64,000 nt of DNA from Methanoplanus limicola DSM 2279 (GTDB lineage: Archaea > Halobacteriota > Methanomicrobia > Methanomicrobiales > Methanomicrobiaceae). Numbering within the stretch: the stretch's first letter is position 1; each line of letters starts with the position of its first letter. Below the pieces are notes generated by a model, which saw only the letters and a program-made list of their open reading frames with translations, did not search any database and was not told the origin of the DNA. The stretch spans positions 1,276,077 through 1,340,076 of the forward strand of contig NZ_CM001436.1 in assembly GCF_000243255.1 (NCBI RefSeq), read 5' to 3'. This document shows positions 19,947 through 26,648 of the stretch, in pieces. A program made the position numbers and the translations under genes.

Positions 19947-20168
19947 ATGTCTATGATATCAGAGTTCCTGCCAGAATACCATGAATGTTTCTTATGTTGT
20001 TCAATTGGGGTATCTGCCTTTTTATTTGGATATATTTCTAATATTTTAGTGCTTCTGATTACAGGGTTAATATTAACCTCTTTAGGTTCATATACTGAAA
20101 CCATTAAAACCTTAAATTCACTTGGTGATTATTTTGAAAGCAGAGAGAAAAATTCCGGGAAGACCTAA
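19947..20168 (+). CDS. Small two-helix membrane protein
   Basis: A 73-aa protein of unknown function with two hydrophobic segments (about 15-35 and 36-55), ending in a polar tail. Its second helix and the following GSYTETIKTLNSL resemble the same region of the next protein (GVTTETIYRTMEYY), which suggests a duplicated gene pair. No ribosome-binding site is seen; a TATA-like element about 30 bp upstream suggests a leaderless mRNA. Confidence 0.5.
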   Translation: MSMISEFLPEYHECFLCCSIGVSAFLFGYISNILVLLITGLILTSLGSYTETIKTLNSLGDYFESREKNSGKT

Positions 20169-20340
20169 TTACCTTAAATCATTTATCCTGACAATCACAG
20201 GCATTTTAGTTACTGCTCTTGGGATTGGGGCAAATTCACTGGCAATTGCAATTTTTGGGACTATTGTCCTTGTTATGGGAGTTACGACAGAAACAATCTA
20301 CAGGACTATGGAGTATTACCTTTGCAATACCACACAATAA
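20134..20340 (+). CDS. Small two-helix membrane protein, paralogue of the preceding one
   Basis: I place the start at the TTG at 20134, five bases after GGTGA, giving 68 aa and a 35-bp overlap with the gene before; an upstream TTG at 20122 is possible. Two hydrophobic helices (about 15-35 and 36-55) are followed by TETIYRTMEYYL. Its 3' end overlaps the converging gene at 20306-20560 by 35 bp. Function is unknown; small paired membrane proteins in archaeal viruses may act in lysis, immunity or virion membranes. Confidence 0.5.
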   Translation: MKAERKIPGRPNYLKSFILTITGILVTALGIGANSLAIAIFGTIVLVMGVTTETIYRTMEYYLCNTTQ

Positions 20341-20560
20341 CACCAAGAATGGCAAAACCAATAATTGAACCTATAATACCTTCAGATAAGAAGGGAATTC
20401 CCTGGATGATCCCAATAAACCAGATTATGGAGTTCAAAAGAGTTTGAAGCCCATTTAACGCCAAACTGAATCCAAGAAGAGTGAATAAACCGGCAAAACC
20501 TGAAATTATTGGATGTTTAATACATTTATCAGCAAGATTATAAAAGAAGCGTGCTATCAT
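20306..20560 (-). CDS. Small membrane protein, function unknown
   Basis: 84 aa with two or three hydrophobic segments (about 18-35, 38-55, 62-80), the last ending in WYCKGNTP. Not recognised. Last of four consecutive minus-strand genes (21,627 to 20,306); its ATG lies two bases after the stop of the gene before, so translation is coupled. The convergent overlap with the plus-strand gene is unusual but short. Confidence 0.55.
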   Translation of the reverse strand: MIARFFYNLADKCIKHPIISGFAGLFTLLGFSLALNGLQTLLNSIIWFIGIIQGIPFLSEGIIGSIIGFAILGVIVWYCKGNTP

Positions 20561-20562
20561 AA

Positions 20563-20733
20563 TTAAAAACCATTCTTTCCTTTCCCTCTATCATAAAACC
20601 CAGAAACCTTCTCCGGATTGTTCCGGTAATATTCCTTTGTCTCTTTCTCAAAAGATTTCAGCCAGTTTTCCGTATCATTTCCACTTTCTAAAGCCTGAGC
20701 TTTATCTTTAAATTTCCCCAGTATTCCCCACAT
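20563..20733 (-). CDS. 56-aa charged protein
   Basis: This short frame starts MWGILGKFKDKAQALESG and ends YDRGKGKNGF. It is hydrophilic and helical with many Lys, Glu and Asn residues, and has no membrane segment. It is supported by tight packing between two minus-strand genes and by codon use like theirs. Function unknown. Confidence 0.55.
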   Translation of the reverse strand: MWGILGKFKDKAQALESGNDTENWLKSFEKETKEYYRNNPEKVSGFYDRGKGKNGF

Positions 20734-20768
20734 TTTAAAATCCCCATAAAATCAATAATTTGTCAGTA

Positions 20769-21251
20769 TTACCTTTTCATGAATGGCGTGATAATTATCC
20801 CCAGCAGTCCAACGATAGCAACAACACTCCCAATAATTTTCATAAATGCGTATTGTGCATATTCACTATTGTACATATGGAGAAGAGAATGCATCAACTG
20901 GTATTTGCTGCTCATATAATCTCCATAAATGTAGATGGCTACACCAATGATAAGAAATGTAACACTTACCAATATTCCTGCAATTGGAGAGCCTGATTTT
21001 TGCTCACCAGACTTAGAAGAATTATCTTTCTTTATTACTTCAGGCCTGGTTACTGGTCTCTCATAATAATCATCCTCATCCCCTTTTGTAAAATGAAGTA
21101 TGGCTGCTATAATCAGCCCTGCTATGAACACTACAAAAAATATATACCCTACGAAAAATATTCCATTATTTTTGGTAATTGCTCCAAAAAAGAACATTAA
21201 GATACTGACGAATAATGACCCCAATATTATCAATTTACTACTATCTTCCAT
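20769..21251 (-). CDS. 160-aa membrane protein, four predicted helices
   Basis: Hydrophobic segments lie at about 7-25, 30-52, 88-110 and 135-155, with a charged cytoplasmic-type loop (DEDDYYERPVTRPEVIKKDN) between the second and third. Not recognised. It follows the RHH regulator gene on the minus strand (about 67 bp gap) and precedes two more small genes; together they look like one transcript running opposite to the large operon. Confidence 0.6.
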   Translation of the reverse strand: MEDSSKLIILGSLFVSILMFFFGAITKNNGIFFVGYIFFVVFIAGLIIAAILHFTKGDEDDYYERPVTRPEVIKKDNSSKSGEQKSGSPIAGILVSVTFLIIGVAIYIYGDYMSSKYQLMHSLLHMYNSEYAQYAFMKIIGSVVAIVGLLGIIITPFMKR

Positions 21252-21318
21252 TTACGCACCCCATCAAAAAAGTAAGTTTTTATTTTCCTTTAACCTCAAA
21301 CCCTGCCGCGCCTCCACT

Positions 21319-21627
21319 CTATTCATCCGGCTCAGGCATAACTGAAAGAATCAGTTTCTTAATTTCAGCAATCTCATTTTTCATCTCAACCATACCGCGC
21401 TCACACTCTGCAAGCCTTTGTGCTTCTTCTTCGGTCATAGGTTGAGAAGTTAAATTTGATTCATTCTCTAAATTATCCAAATGTTCCCTGATAATTTCTA
21501 AGATGAGTCTATTTTTAGATAATTTCCTTTTTGCCCTTAAATTCTCTAATTTATCATAAAGTGGAATATCATCTTCCTCCACAAAGTAAACTGAAATTTT
21601 TGGAGGGTTTGCACTTTTCTTAGCCAT
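21319..21627 (-). CDS. Ribbon-helix-helix-like regulator with coiled-coil tail
   Basis: About 102 aa from the ATG at 21627 (a longer frame starts at 21648). PPKISVYFVEEDDIPLYDKL followed by RKLSKNRLILEIIREHLDNL has the strand-helix-helix pattern of RHH/CopG repressors. The C-terminal half (MTEEEAQRLAECERGMVEMK) should form a coiled coil. A TATA-like CATATAATAAA on the minus strand near 21653-21663 fits a near-leaderless start at 21627. It diverges from another small RHH-like gene across a large palindrome, the layout of a viral regulatory switch. DNA binding is inferred from pattern only. Confidence 0.6.
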   Translation of the reverse strand: MAKKSANPPKISVYFVEEDDIPLYDKLENLRAKRKLSKNRLILEIIREHLDNLENESNLTSQPMTEEEAQRLAECERGMVEMKNEIAEIKKLILSVMPEPDE

Positions 21628-21680
21628 CTTAGAATTAAACATTATCATTCATTTATTATATGTATTCATGACTCACACAT

Positions 21681-21716
21681 GCTCATGAGGAGTTAAATTT
21701 ATAACTCATGGTGAGC
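21681..21716. promoter_or_regulatory. 36-bp imperfect palindrome in the divergent promoter
   Basis: GCTCA (21681-21685) mirrors TGAGC (21712-21716), and GAGTTA mirrors TAACTC around the AT-rich centre AATTTA. The centre contains the TATA-like element (about 21692-21703) that lies 26 bp before the ATG at 21728, so a bound dimer would block the start of the long operon. Extra CTCA/TGAG half sites lie nearby. Confidence 0.6.
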
Positions 21717-21727
21717 AATTAATCTCT

Positions 21728-21922
21728 ATGGCAGAAGATGTTACTAAGAAATGTCGCCTGCAGGTAATGATCGTAAGCGATAGAGAACCTGCATTGATGA
21801 ATGCAATTCAGAATTTAAGAAAGAGGTACACAGATGCAGAACTTCTTAAAGAAGGTCTCCGATGCCTTGCCAAACGTGAAGGACTTTTGACCATTGCAAA
21901 TTCAGAGGAGGCAACAGCATGA
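21728..21922 (+). CDS. Small RHH-like protein, first gene of the long operon
   Basis: 64 aa. KCRLQVMIVSDREPALMNAI followed by KRYTDAELLKEGLRCLAKRE has a strand then two helices, compatible with a ribbon-helix-helix DNA-binding protein, though short and unproven. The start sits about 26 bp after a TATA-like element within the palindrome, so the message is probably leaderless. The stop overlaps the next ATG (ATGA). Confidence 0.55.
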   Translation: MAEDVTKKCRLQVMIVSDREPALMNAIQNLRKRYTDAELLKEGLRCLAKREGLLTIANSEEATA

Positions 21923-21978
21923 GAACAGTAACCGAAAACCGAACCACCACGAACGAATTAAAAAGAGGCCAATTATGA
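21919..21978 (+). CDS. Possible 19-codon leader-type frame
   Basis: ATGA overlap with the gene before and an overlap with the ATG at 21975 bracket a frame of 19 codons. It contains RTTTNEL, a peptide that recurs near the start of the 86-aa protein at 22710 because the DNA itself is repeated. It could be a coupling peptide or the remnant of a decayed gene. Weak evidence. Confidence 0.25.
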   Translation: MRTVTENRTTTNELKRGQL

Positions 21979-22136
21979 CTGCAAATATTGTAATGAGAGA
22001 AGATGAGTATGCTGCGCTGATGAAAGACCCAATAGCCAAAGAGTATGTTATAATAGGTCTTGAAATTGGCGAGATTGAAGTGATTGACAGCAACGGTAAA
22101 AAAGTCAATGTAAACACTGCCGAGGCAACAGCATGA
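21975..22136 (+). CDS. 53-aa protein, function unknown
   Basis: Starts MTANIVMREDEYAALMKDP, with GAGG 6-9 bases upstream; the frame is open further upstream but that segment overlaps the preceding frame. Acidic, with a mixed helix/strand pattern and no membrane segment. It ends TAEATA, and the 16 bp over its stop (GAGGCAACAGCATGAG) are identical to those over the stop of the gene at 21728. Confidence 0.5.
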   Translation: MTANIVMREDEYAALMKDPIAKEYVIIGLEIGEIEVIDSNGKKVNVNTAEATA

Positions 22137-22354
22137 GTGAATCAAAAAAAGAGTTTAAGGGATCTGTCCTGAATTGCGATAAACTCGGTTTCATTGCAGG
22201 TTTAGGAACAGGGTTTTTAACATTCGCTCTTGTAACCTGGATAAATCCTGACCAGTTGAATGATATTATTTCTGTAGGTCTTGTACTTGGTATTTTCTTA
22301 ATGGTTTTTGGAGTATTTCTTAATAGAAAAGGAAATTCAGGTGATGAGGCATGA
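22133..22354 (+). CDS. Small two-helix membrane protein
   Basis: 73 aa with hydrophobic segments at about 18-36 (LGFIAGLGTGFLTFALV) and 45-64 (ISVGLVLGIFLMVFGVFL), and charged ends. ATGA overlaps on both sides show translational coupling. Function unknown. Confidence 0.6.
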   Translation: MSESKKEFKGSVLNCDKLGFIAGLGTGFLTFALVTWINPDQLNDIISVGLVLGIFLMVFGVFLNRKGNSGDEA

Positions 22355-22713
22355 AAAAGATACTTGCCGGAAATTCGATCCAGAAGCAGCTTCAGACATT
22401 CATTGAGGAACTGAAGGGTGCTTTTGAGAAGATACAGGAGGAATGCAATAAACAGGACCAGAAGATCTCAGAACTGTCAGCCCTGGTTGAAAAGCAGGGG
22501 CAGGAGATAGAGGTTCAGAGCAGACTTCTCCATACGGCATTTGAAAGAATAACAGGCCTGGAGGACAATGTAAAAGAGCTGAAAGAAGATTCTGAATTAT
22601 TTGAAAGATATGCCAGGACTGCGATTGAAAACACAAAGTATCAGGTCAGGAAACTTGACGTACAGAACATACTGAATGAAAGTAAACAAGAGGAAAAGAG
22701 CGTGATTTTATGA
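22351..22713 (+). CDS. Coiled-coil protein
   Basis: 120 aa, almost entirely helical, with a heptad pattern across QLQTFIEELKGAFEKIQEE and SELSALVEKQGQEIEVQSRL. No membrane segment or enzyme motif. Coupled to neighbours by ATGA overlaps. It could be a scaffold or a regulator; function unknown. Confidence 0.6.
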   Translation: MKKILAGNSIQKQLQTFIEELKGAFEKIQEECNKQDQKISELSALVEKQGQEIEVQSRLLHTAFERITGLEDNVKELKEDSELFERYARTAIENTKYQVRKLDVQNILNESKQEEKSVIL

Positions 22714-22970
22714 TAATAAATCATAATGGCGAACCCCGACTAAAACGAACCACCACGAACGAGTTATTTGAGGCCGCCAGAAATAAATTTGATTTCTCAG
22801 GCAATATAAATTGCCCATCTGACAGTGAGCAGACAGACAGCAGCATTATTGATGCTGAAGATTATGATAGTTTCCCTCCGGAATTTCAGGAGAATTCACT
22901 TTTTACCAGGGCAATTCTAAACCGCCCGGACAATGAAGATTCATTAAGGGGGATTGGTTTGAATGCTTAA
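22710..22970 (+). CDS. 86-aa acidic protein, function unknown
   Basis: Contains RTTTNELFEAARNKFDFSG near the N-terminus, whose DNA is a near copy (20 of 21 bases) of 21940-21960. The remainder is acidic and Asp/Ser-rich, and looks disordered. It overlaps both neighbours by 4-8 bp. Confidence 0.5.
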   Translation: MIINHNGEPRLKRTTTNELFEAARNKFDFSGNINCPSDSEQTDSSIIDAEDYDSFPPEFQENSLFTRAILNRPDNEDSLRGIGLNA

Positions 22971-23325
22971 TTGCCTTACTTTCATTAAATATCACAGATC
23001 TAACACCCCATCAAGTGTTGTAATCAGCAAAAATCATGTTGAAGGTTTCTATACCTCACTAAATTGTATTGGGATTAGATCACCTTTTGGAAGTGAAATA
23101 TTTTGGTATGATGAAAATATCACAAAAGTAAGTTATATAGACAGATTACTGAAAATTCTGATTGACGAAATCCAAAAGTGGATTATAGCAGAATCTGAAG
23201 CACGAAGAGAACTAATAAATAATGACCATGATCATTTAGCGAGGAGCACTTCATATCTGAATATCTCTGAACTTGCAGAGGAATTGCATCAGAAGTTACT
23301 TGATGAGATAGGCGGTGATGCCTGA
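22963..23325 (+). CDS. 120-aa protein, function unknown
   Basis: Soluble. A strand-rich N-terminal half (SSVVISKNHVEGFYTSLN) is followed by helices (YIDRLLKILIDEIQKWIIAE) and a His/Asp-rich turn NNDHDHLAR. No family recognised. Its stop overlaps the next ATG, preceded by GGCGGTGATG, a ribosome-binding site inside the coding end that recurs in this operon. Confidence 0.5.
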   Translation: MLNCLTFIKYHRSNTPSSVVISKNHVEGFYTSLNCIGIRSPFGSEIFWYDENITKVSYIDRLLKILIDEIQKWIIAESEARRELINNDHDHLARSTSYLNISELAEELHQKLLDEIGGDA

Positions 23326-23588
23326 TGCACGGTTCTGTCTTCCTCCTTAACTACCTGAATAAACTCTGTGAGAATTCCGGACTTGAAACAATTTCCGGAA
23401 GGCTTCTGAAATTAGACAGGATTGTCAGTAATCATCAGTGCCGGAGAGCAGCCCGATATCAGAGAAAGGCCTTCAGCAGATCTTTTCGGGGGAGCTGCCG
23501 GGAAAAGAAACTGGCTTTCTGGATGTGGGATCATGCTATCAATTCCCCTCCTCCCCAGCTGAAAACTATTCTGAAAGGAGGGATCTGA
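23325..23588 (+). CDS. 87-aa protein, reading frame uncertain in its second half
   Basis: The N-terminal half (MHGSVFLLNYLNKLCENSGL) looks normal. The second half becomes very Arg-rich, while the +2 frame over the same DNA (from about 23438) reads as an ordinary acidic protein running into the next gene's frame. Either this is a small basic protein or an ancient frameshift split a longer one. The next gene has its own strong ribosome-binding site (AAGGAGGGA), so I end the feature here. Confidence 0.4.
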   Translation: MHGSVFLLNYLNKLCENSGLETISGRLLKLDRIVSNHQCRRAARYQRKAFSRSFRGSCREKKLAFWMWDHAINSPPPQLKTILKGGI

Positions 23589-23590
23589 GA

Positions 23591-23917
23591 ATGGCTTTTG
23601 ATGTTACAATCTTCACCGGAAAAGACGGTAAGGAAGGTATCAGAACCTTTCAGAACGTCCACCTTTTAATCCCTCAGTGGAATGGGGATTCCGAAGAGGT
23701 ACCACAACAGAAGTGGATTACCCTTCTTGAAAAATCCGGAGATATGACAACTCTGAATTTCCGCTCCTGGTCTGTTACTGAGAAGATGCCGGATAAGGTA
23801 AAGGTCCGGAAAAGAGACGGGAAAGTCATTGATGACGGTTACAGAGTGACCGGGGACTTTGACAGGATGACGATTTACCGCCGGAATTCCGGGAAGAAAT
23901 CAGGCGGTGATGAGTGA
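23591..23917 (+). CDS. 108-aa protein, beta-rich, function unknown
   Basis: The start ATG at 23591 is seven bases after AAGGAGGGA, the best ribosome-binding site in this operon. The sequence (FDVTIFTGKDGKEGIRTFQN, KWITLLEKSGDMTTLNFRSW) suggests a beta-strand-rich fold with a charged end. No family recognised. Confidence 0.55.
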   Translation: MAFDVTIFTGKDGKEGIRTFQNVHLLIPQWNGDSEEVPQQKWITLLEKSGDMTTLNFRSWSVTEKMPDKVKVRKRDGKVIDDGYRVTGDFDRMTIYRRNSGKKSGGDE

Positions 23918-24072
23918 TGCTGCTCTTCATCTTAGCACTTGGTTTTCTGGCTGTTCTCAGTGCGTCACTATTTCTCTGGGGATATCATGAAGGGAAATCA
24001 GCCGGAATCAGGCAGTACAGGAAGGAATGTTCTGAATGTGCCTTATCTCATGGGAGGCAGCAGCATGATTGA
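23917..24072 (+). CDS. 51-aa single-helix membrane protein
   Basis: Starts MLLFILALGFLAVLSASLFL, one membrane helix (about 2-21), then a polar tail with CSECA, a possible metal-binding or lipid-facing Cys pair. ATG overlaps the preceding stop by one base. Topology would put the Cys tail in the cytoplasm. Function unknown. Confidence 0.5.
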   Translation: MLLFILALGFLAVLSASLFLWGYHEGKSAGIRQYRKECSECALSHGRQQHD

Positions 24073-24292
24073 AAGTATTCAGCCGGATGCACCCTGGAGA
24101 AGTATTCTGCATAAGCTTTCGGATACTCAGGTTATTTGTGATGCTGTAGGAATAATTCCCTGTATTGAGGTTTTTGTTCATAAATGCCTGATAGGATGTC
24201 GTAAATATGACAATGGGGAATGTGAAGGCTGCATTTTCCAGACTTGCGAGAATAAGCATCTTATTCTGATCAGGGAGGCTGATGCCCTATGA
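24065..24292 (+). CDS. 75-aa cysteine-rich protein
   Basis: Starts MIESIQPDAPWRSIL after GGGAGG; the frame is open upstream but overlaps the membrane peptide gene. Six Cys residues in the C-terminal half (CLIGCRKYDNGECEGCIFQT, then C) could bind zinc or an iron-sulfur cluster. Overlaps the next gene by ATGA. Confidence 0.5.
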   Translation: MIESIQPDAPWRSILHKLSDTQVICDAVGIIPCIEVFVHKCLIGCRKYDNGECEGCIFQTCENKHLILIREADAL

Positions 24293-24564
24293 CAGAAATC
24301 ATTCCTGTAACCTGTCCCTTCTGTTATGATGGAGGCCTGGAGAACTTAGAGAATCTCATTGTCATTGTTCAGGGCTGGCCGGTCATGGGGTGGCGGTGCA
24401 GCTGCTGCAGGAAGAGCTTCTCTATACTTCATCCGCATGTTCAGGCAGTCATCAGAAAAACCCTGAATGAAGAATTCCGGAAGAGAAGAGTCAGGAAGAA
24501 CAGAAAGGTATCTTATCATATTCTTAAAGGTGAAGGGAATGTCGGCCTTGGGGTGATGGCATAA
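24289..24564 (+). CDS. Zinc-ribbon protein
   Basis: 91 aa. CPFC (about 9-12) and CSCC (about 38-41) form two zinc knuckles about 25 residues apart. The basic region EEFRKRRVRKNRKV downstream suggests nucleic-acid binding. Zinc-ribbon mini-proteins are common in archaeal viruses. Confidence 0.6.
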   Translation: MTEIIPVTCPFCYDGGLENLENLIVIVQGWPVMGWRCSCCRKSFSILHPHVQAVIRKTLNEEFRKRRVRKNRKVSYHILKGEGNVGLGVMA

Positions 24565-24812
24565 TGCCGGCATCACTGTTCAGAAAGTCATCTTACAGGA
24601 TATATGTCATTTTGAAGGATGATGATGGTAATCTGACAGAATATCCAGTCAGGTTAAGCTGTAGGATTTCCAGTAGTCATGAAAAAATTTTAGAGACAAT
24701 ATCAGTTCTGGAAAGACTGTTTGAAGATTCTGAAAATTTTGTAAGAGTTAAAACGGTGAAATACTATCCACCTGTTGATGTTCAGGTTGCTTTAGCTGAG
24801 GTGTCAGAATGA
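24564..24812 (+). CDS. 82-aa protein, function unknown
   Basis: Soluble, with RIYVILKDDDGNLTEYPVRL as a beta hairpin-like start and a helix over EKILETISVLERLFED. ATGA-type overlaps on both sides. Not recognised. Confidence 0.45.
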   Translation: MPASLFRKSSYRIYVILKDDDGNLTEYPVRLSCRISSSHEKILETISVLERLFEDSENFVRVKTVKYYPPVDVQVALAEVSE

Positions 24813-25144
24813 AGCCCATTCTGGCCAATTTTTTTTCAAAAGTACAGACTGCTGTCAGAAGGTACTATACAAAAACCTGTATGCCGGAGAAGGTGCGACC
24901 TGACAGAATCCCTGAATCTTTGGATAAAATCAAAAAATCACGTCAAAAAGACGTTTATTTTACAAATCACGCAAAAAAGTATCAAGGTATTCTACGACTT
25001 AAAGATATATATTATTTACCTCAGAATTTCTGGTTCTTCGGACCAGGGGGTCTTTCCTGTAAGGTCAAAAAGTACAGACTGCTGTCAGATGTCAGTGCCT
25101 TGTTAGAGTATTCTTCCAGGTCTTCTAATGGAGGTGTTCTCTGA
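24809..25144 (+). CDS. 111-aa basic protein, function unknown
   Basis: Very basic N-terminal half (KVQTAVRRYYTKT, KKSRQKDVYFTNHAKKYQG). A perfect 22-bp direct repeat (24838-24859 and 25068-25089) lies within it, read in two different frames, so the gene may have been altered by a repeat-mediated insertion. AT content near 24,920-25,020 is higher than around it. It still starts and ends with ATGA-type overlaps. Confidence 0.4.
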   Translation: MKPILANFFSKVQTAVRRYYTKTCMPEKVRPDRIPESLDKIKKSRQKDVYFTNHAKKYQGILRLKDIYYLPQNFWFFGPGGLSCKVKKYRLLSDVSALLEYSSRSSNGGVL

Positions 25145-25620
25145 TGGATTCTGAAAGGTTTAAAACAGCAGTTTATCTCAGACCAGATCAGGCTATCATT
25201 CAACAGTTATATCCTCAGAAGTTCTCTCAGCTGGTCAGATATCTGGCTGATGCTCTCATAATGGGTACTGAACTTGGAGAACTACCTCCGGAAATTGCTG
25301 AAGAGGTTGTTTATGTCCGGAGATCCTCTCAGATGAGACAGGAATATCTGAAGAAAAAGAATCAGCTGAAGGAAGATTTCTTCTCATTTCTTGATAATCA
25401 GAACTATCCTATCTTTCTGGCCAGATACAGCAAGAGGAAAGCCAAAAAGATAGGAAAAGAGCTTGCAGGAAAATACAGGGCAGGCGGGAATATCTTACCG
25501 GAATCTTATGTTCTCCCCTTCCTGAATGAATATCTGGAACACGCTGAATACTCCGGGAAGATGCTGCATGCCTGGACTCCCATACAAGAGAACCTTTTCA
25601 GAGAGGAGGGAAGGACATGA
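25144..25620 (+). CDS. 158-aa helical protein, function unknown
   Basis: The N-terminus (FKTAVYLRPDQAIIQQLYPQ) followed by FSQLVRYLADALIMGTELG resembles a small strand-helix-helix unit. The rest is helical and charged (KRKAKKIGKELAGKYRAGG). No membrane segment. Coupled to the HNH nuclease gene that follows by a 4-bp overlap. Confidence 0.5.
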   Translation: MDSERFKTAVYLRPDQAIIQQLYPQKFSQLVRYLADALIMGTELGELPPEIAEEVVYVRRSSQMRQEYLKKKNQLKEDFFSFLDNQNYPIFLARYSKRKAKKIGKELAGKYRAGGNILPESYVLPFLNEYLEHAEYSGKMLHAWTPIQENLFREEGRT

Positions 25621-26147
25621 AATTCATTCCCTGCCACAACTGCGGAAAGGAAATTCCGGAAAACATGAAATGGAAGGATCATGCTGGTCATACATATTGC
25701 AGCAAGGAATGCAAGTGGGAAGGTATCTATACATGGGATTGCTCCCGGAAGGGTGAACGACCCAGAGTTCCGGGGTCGTGGGACTGGGTAATCAACCAGG
25801 TCTTTAAGAGAGATAATTACTGCTGCCGGTTATGCGGGAAAACCCATAAAGATCTTTACTGGGAAAAGAATTCTGAGAGTGTCGCACCTGAGAGAATAAA
25901 AAATATTCTGAAATGTAATCCTTCAGTTTTCCATTATCTCTTTGAATTTCATCATAATCTTCCGATTGCTATAGGTGGAAATTCCCTTCCGGAAAATGTT
26001 ATTACACTTTGTCATGACTGTCATGTCCTGGTGCATTCAAGCTTAAGGAAAAAATCAGATCAGGAACCGGGAATTTCAGATTCTTCAGAACTCCATCAGA
26101 CTTCCCTGATAAGATTCATGGATGCAGTGATTCAGGAGAGGTGCTGA
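25617..26147 (+). CDS. HNH endonuclease with N-terminal zinc finger
   Basis: 176 aa. The N-terminus binds zinc with CHNCGKE and CSKECKW (about 5-8 and 27-31). The HNH core follows: FKRDNYCCRLCGK (first Cys pair), FEFHHNLPIAIGG (HH, catalytic His), Asn in NVITLCHDCHVLVH with the second Cys pair and final His. Such enzymes nick or cut DNA. In viruses they serve packaging or replication, or act as homing nucleases; this one has no intron or intein context, so a replication or packaging role is inference. Confidence 0.85.
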   Translation: MKFIPCHNCGKEIPENMKWKDHAGHTYCSKECKWEGIYTWDCSRKGERPRVPGSWDWVINQVFKRDNYCCRLCGKTHKDLYWEKNSESVAPERIKNILKCNPSVFHYLFEFHHNLPIAIGGNSLPENVITLCHDCHVLVHSSLRKKSDQEPGISDSSELHQTSLIRFMDAVIQERC

Positions 26148-26148
26148 T

Positions 26149-26430
26149 ATGGCCACTATCAACATATCAAAAGCCTATGCTGACCTGGAGAAAGCTAAAA
26201 AACCGGAGACAAAGGCCGCAATAAAGCGATACATCAACCAGGCAAGAAAATTCCGGTTTGAATACGGCTATGAGCTTGAGAAATGGCCGAGGGATATTTT
26301 ACGGCAGCTGATGCACACCGCAGCAGCTGCTTATGATCTCATTAAGGATGAGGAACAGGACCGGAAAGCCTTTGAGAGAATTCAGAAGGCTGCGGCTAAT
26401 GAAGGAATTTCATTGGCGGATTTTATGTGA
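26149..26430 (+). CDS. 93-aa helical protein
   Basis: All-helical and charged (AYADLEKAKKPETKAAIKRY, RKAFERIQKAAANEGISLAD). It starts one base after the HNH stop, so it may work with the nuclease, for example as a small-terminase-like partner; that is speculation. No motif recognised. Confidence 0.5.
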   Translation: MATINISKAYADLEKAKKPETKAAIKRYINQARKFRFEYGYELEKWPRDILRQLMHTAAAAYDLIKDEEQDRKAFERIQKAAANEGISLADFM

Positions 26431-26450
26431 ATTTTAAAGAGGTGAATTTT

Positions 26451-26648
26451 ATGATAACAGATGGAAATGAAACAATAACAATCAACAAATATGAAATGTA
26501 TCTGCTCAAAAAGGCACTTACCCGGTTCCGAGACCTTGCCGACTCGCTGGACTGTGTATGTGATCCAGAGTATGGATATGAATGTCCTATCCACGAGGAC
26601 CGGAGGTTAGCCAGGACAGCTTTAGAGATCCTGGAGGGTGATGCTTGA
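26451..26648 (+). CDS. 65-aa protein, function unknown
   Basis: I choose ATG 26451 because AGAGGTGA lies 7-8 bases upstream; a GTG at 26427 is in frame. Contains CVCDPEYGYECPIHEDRR, a Cys-Cys-Cys-His group that could bind zinc, after a helix (EMYLLKKALTRFRDLADSL). Stop overlaps the next ATG. Confidence 0.5.
   Translation: MITDGNETITINKYEMYLLKKALTRFRDLADSLDCVCDPEYGYECPIHEDRRLARTALEILEGDA

Noticed and set aside
23438-23590. N-terminal extension of the 108-aa protein
   Set aside because: A very strong ribosome-binding site directly precedes the ATG at 23591; the upstream part is reported only as a possible frameshift remnant.
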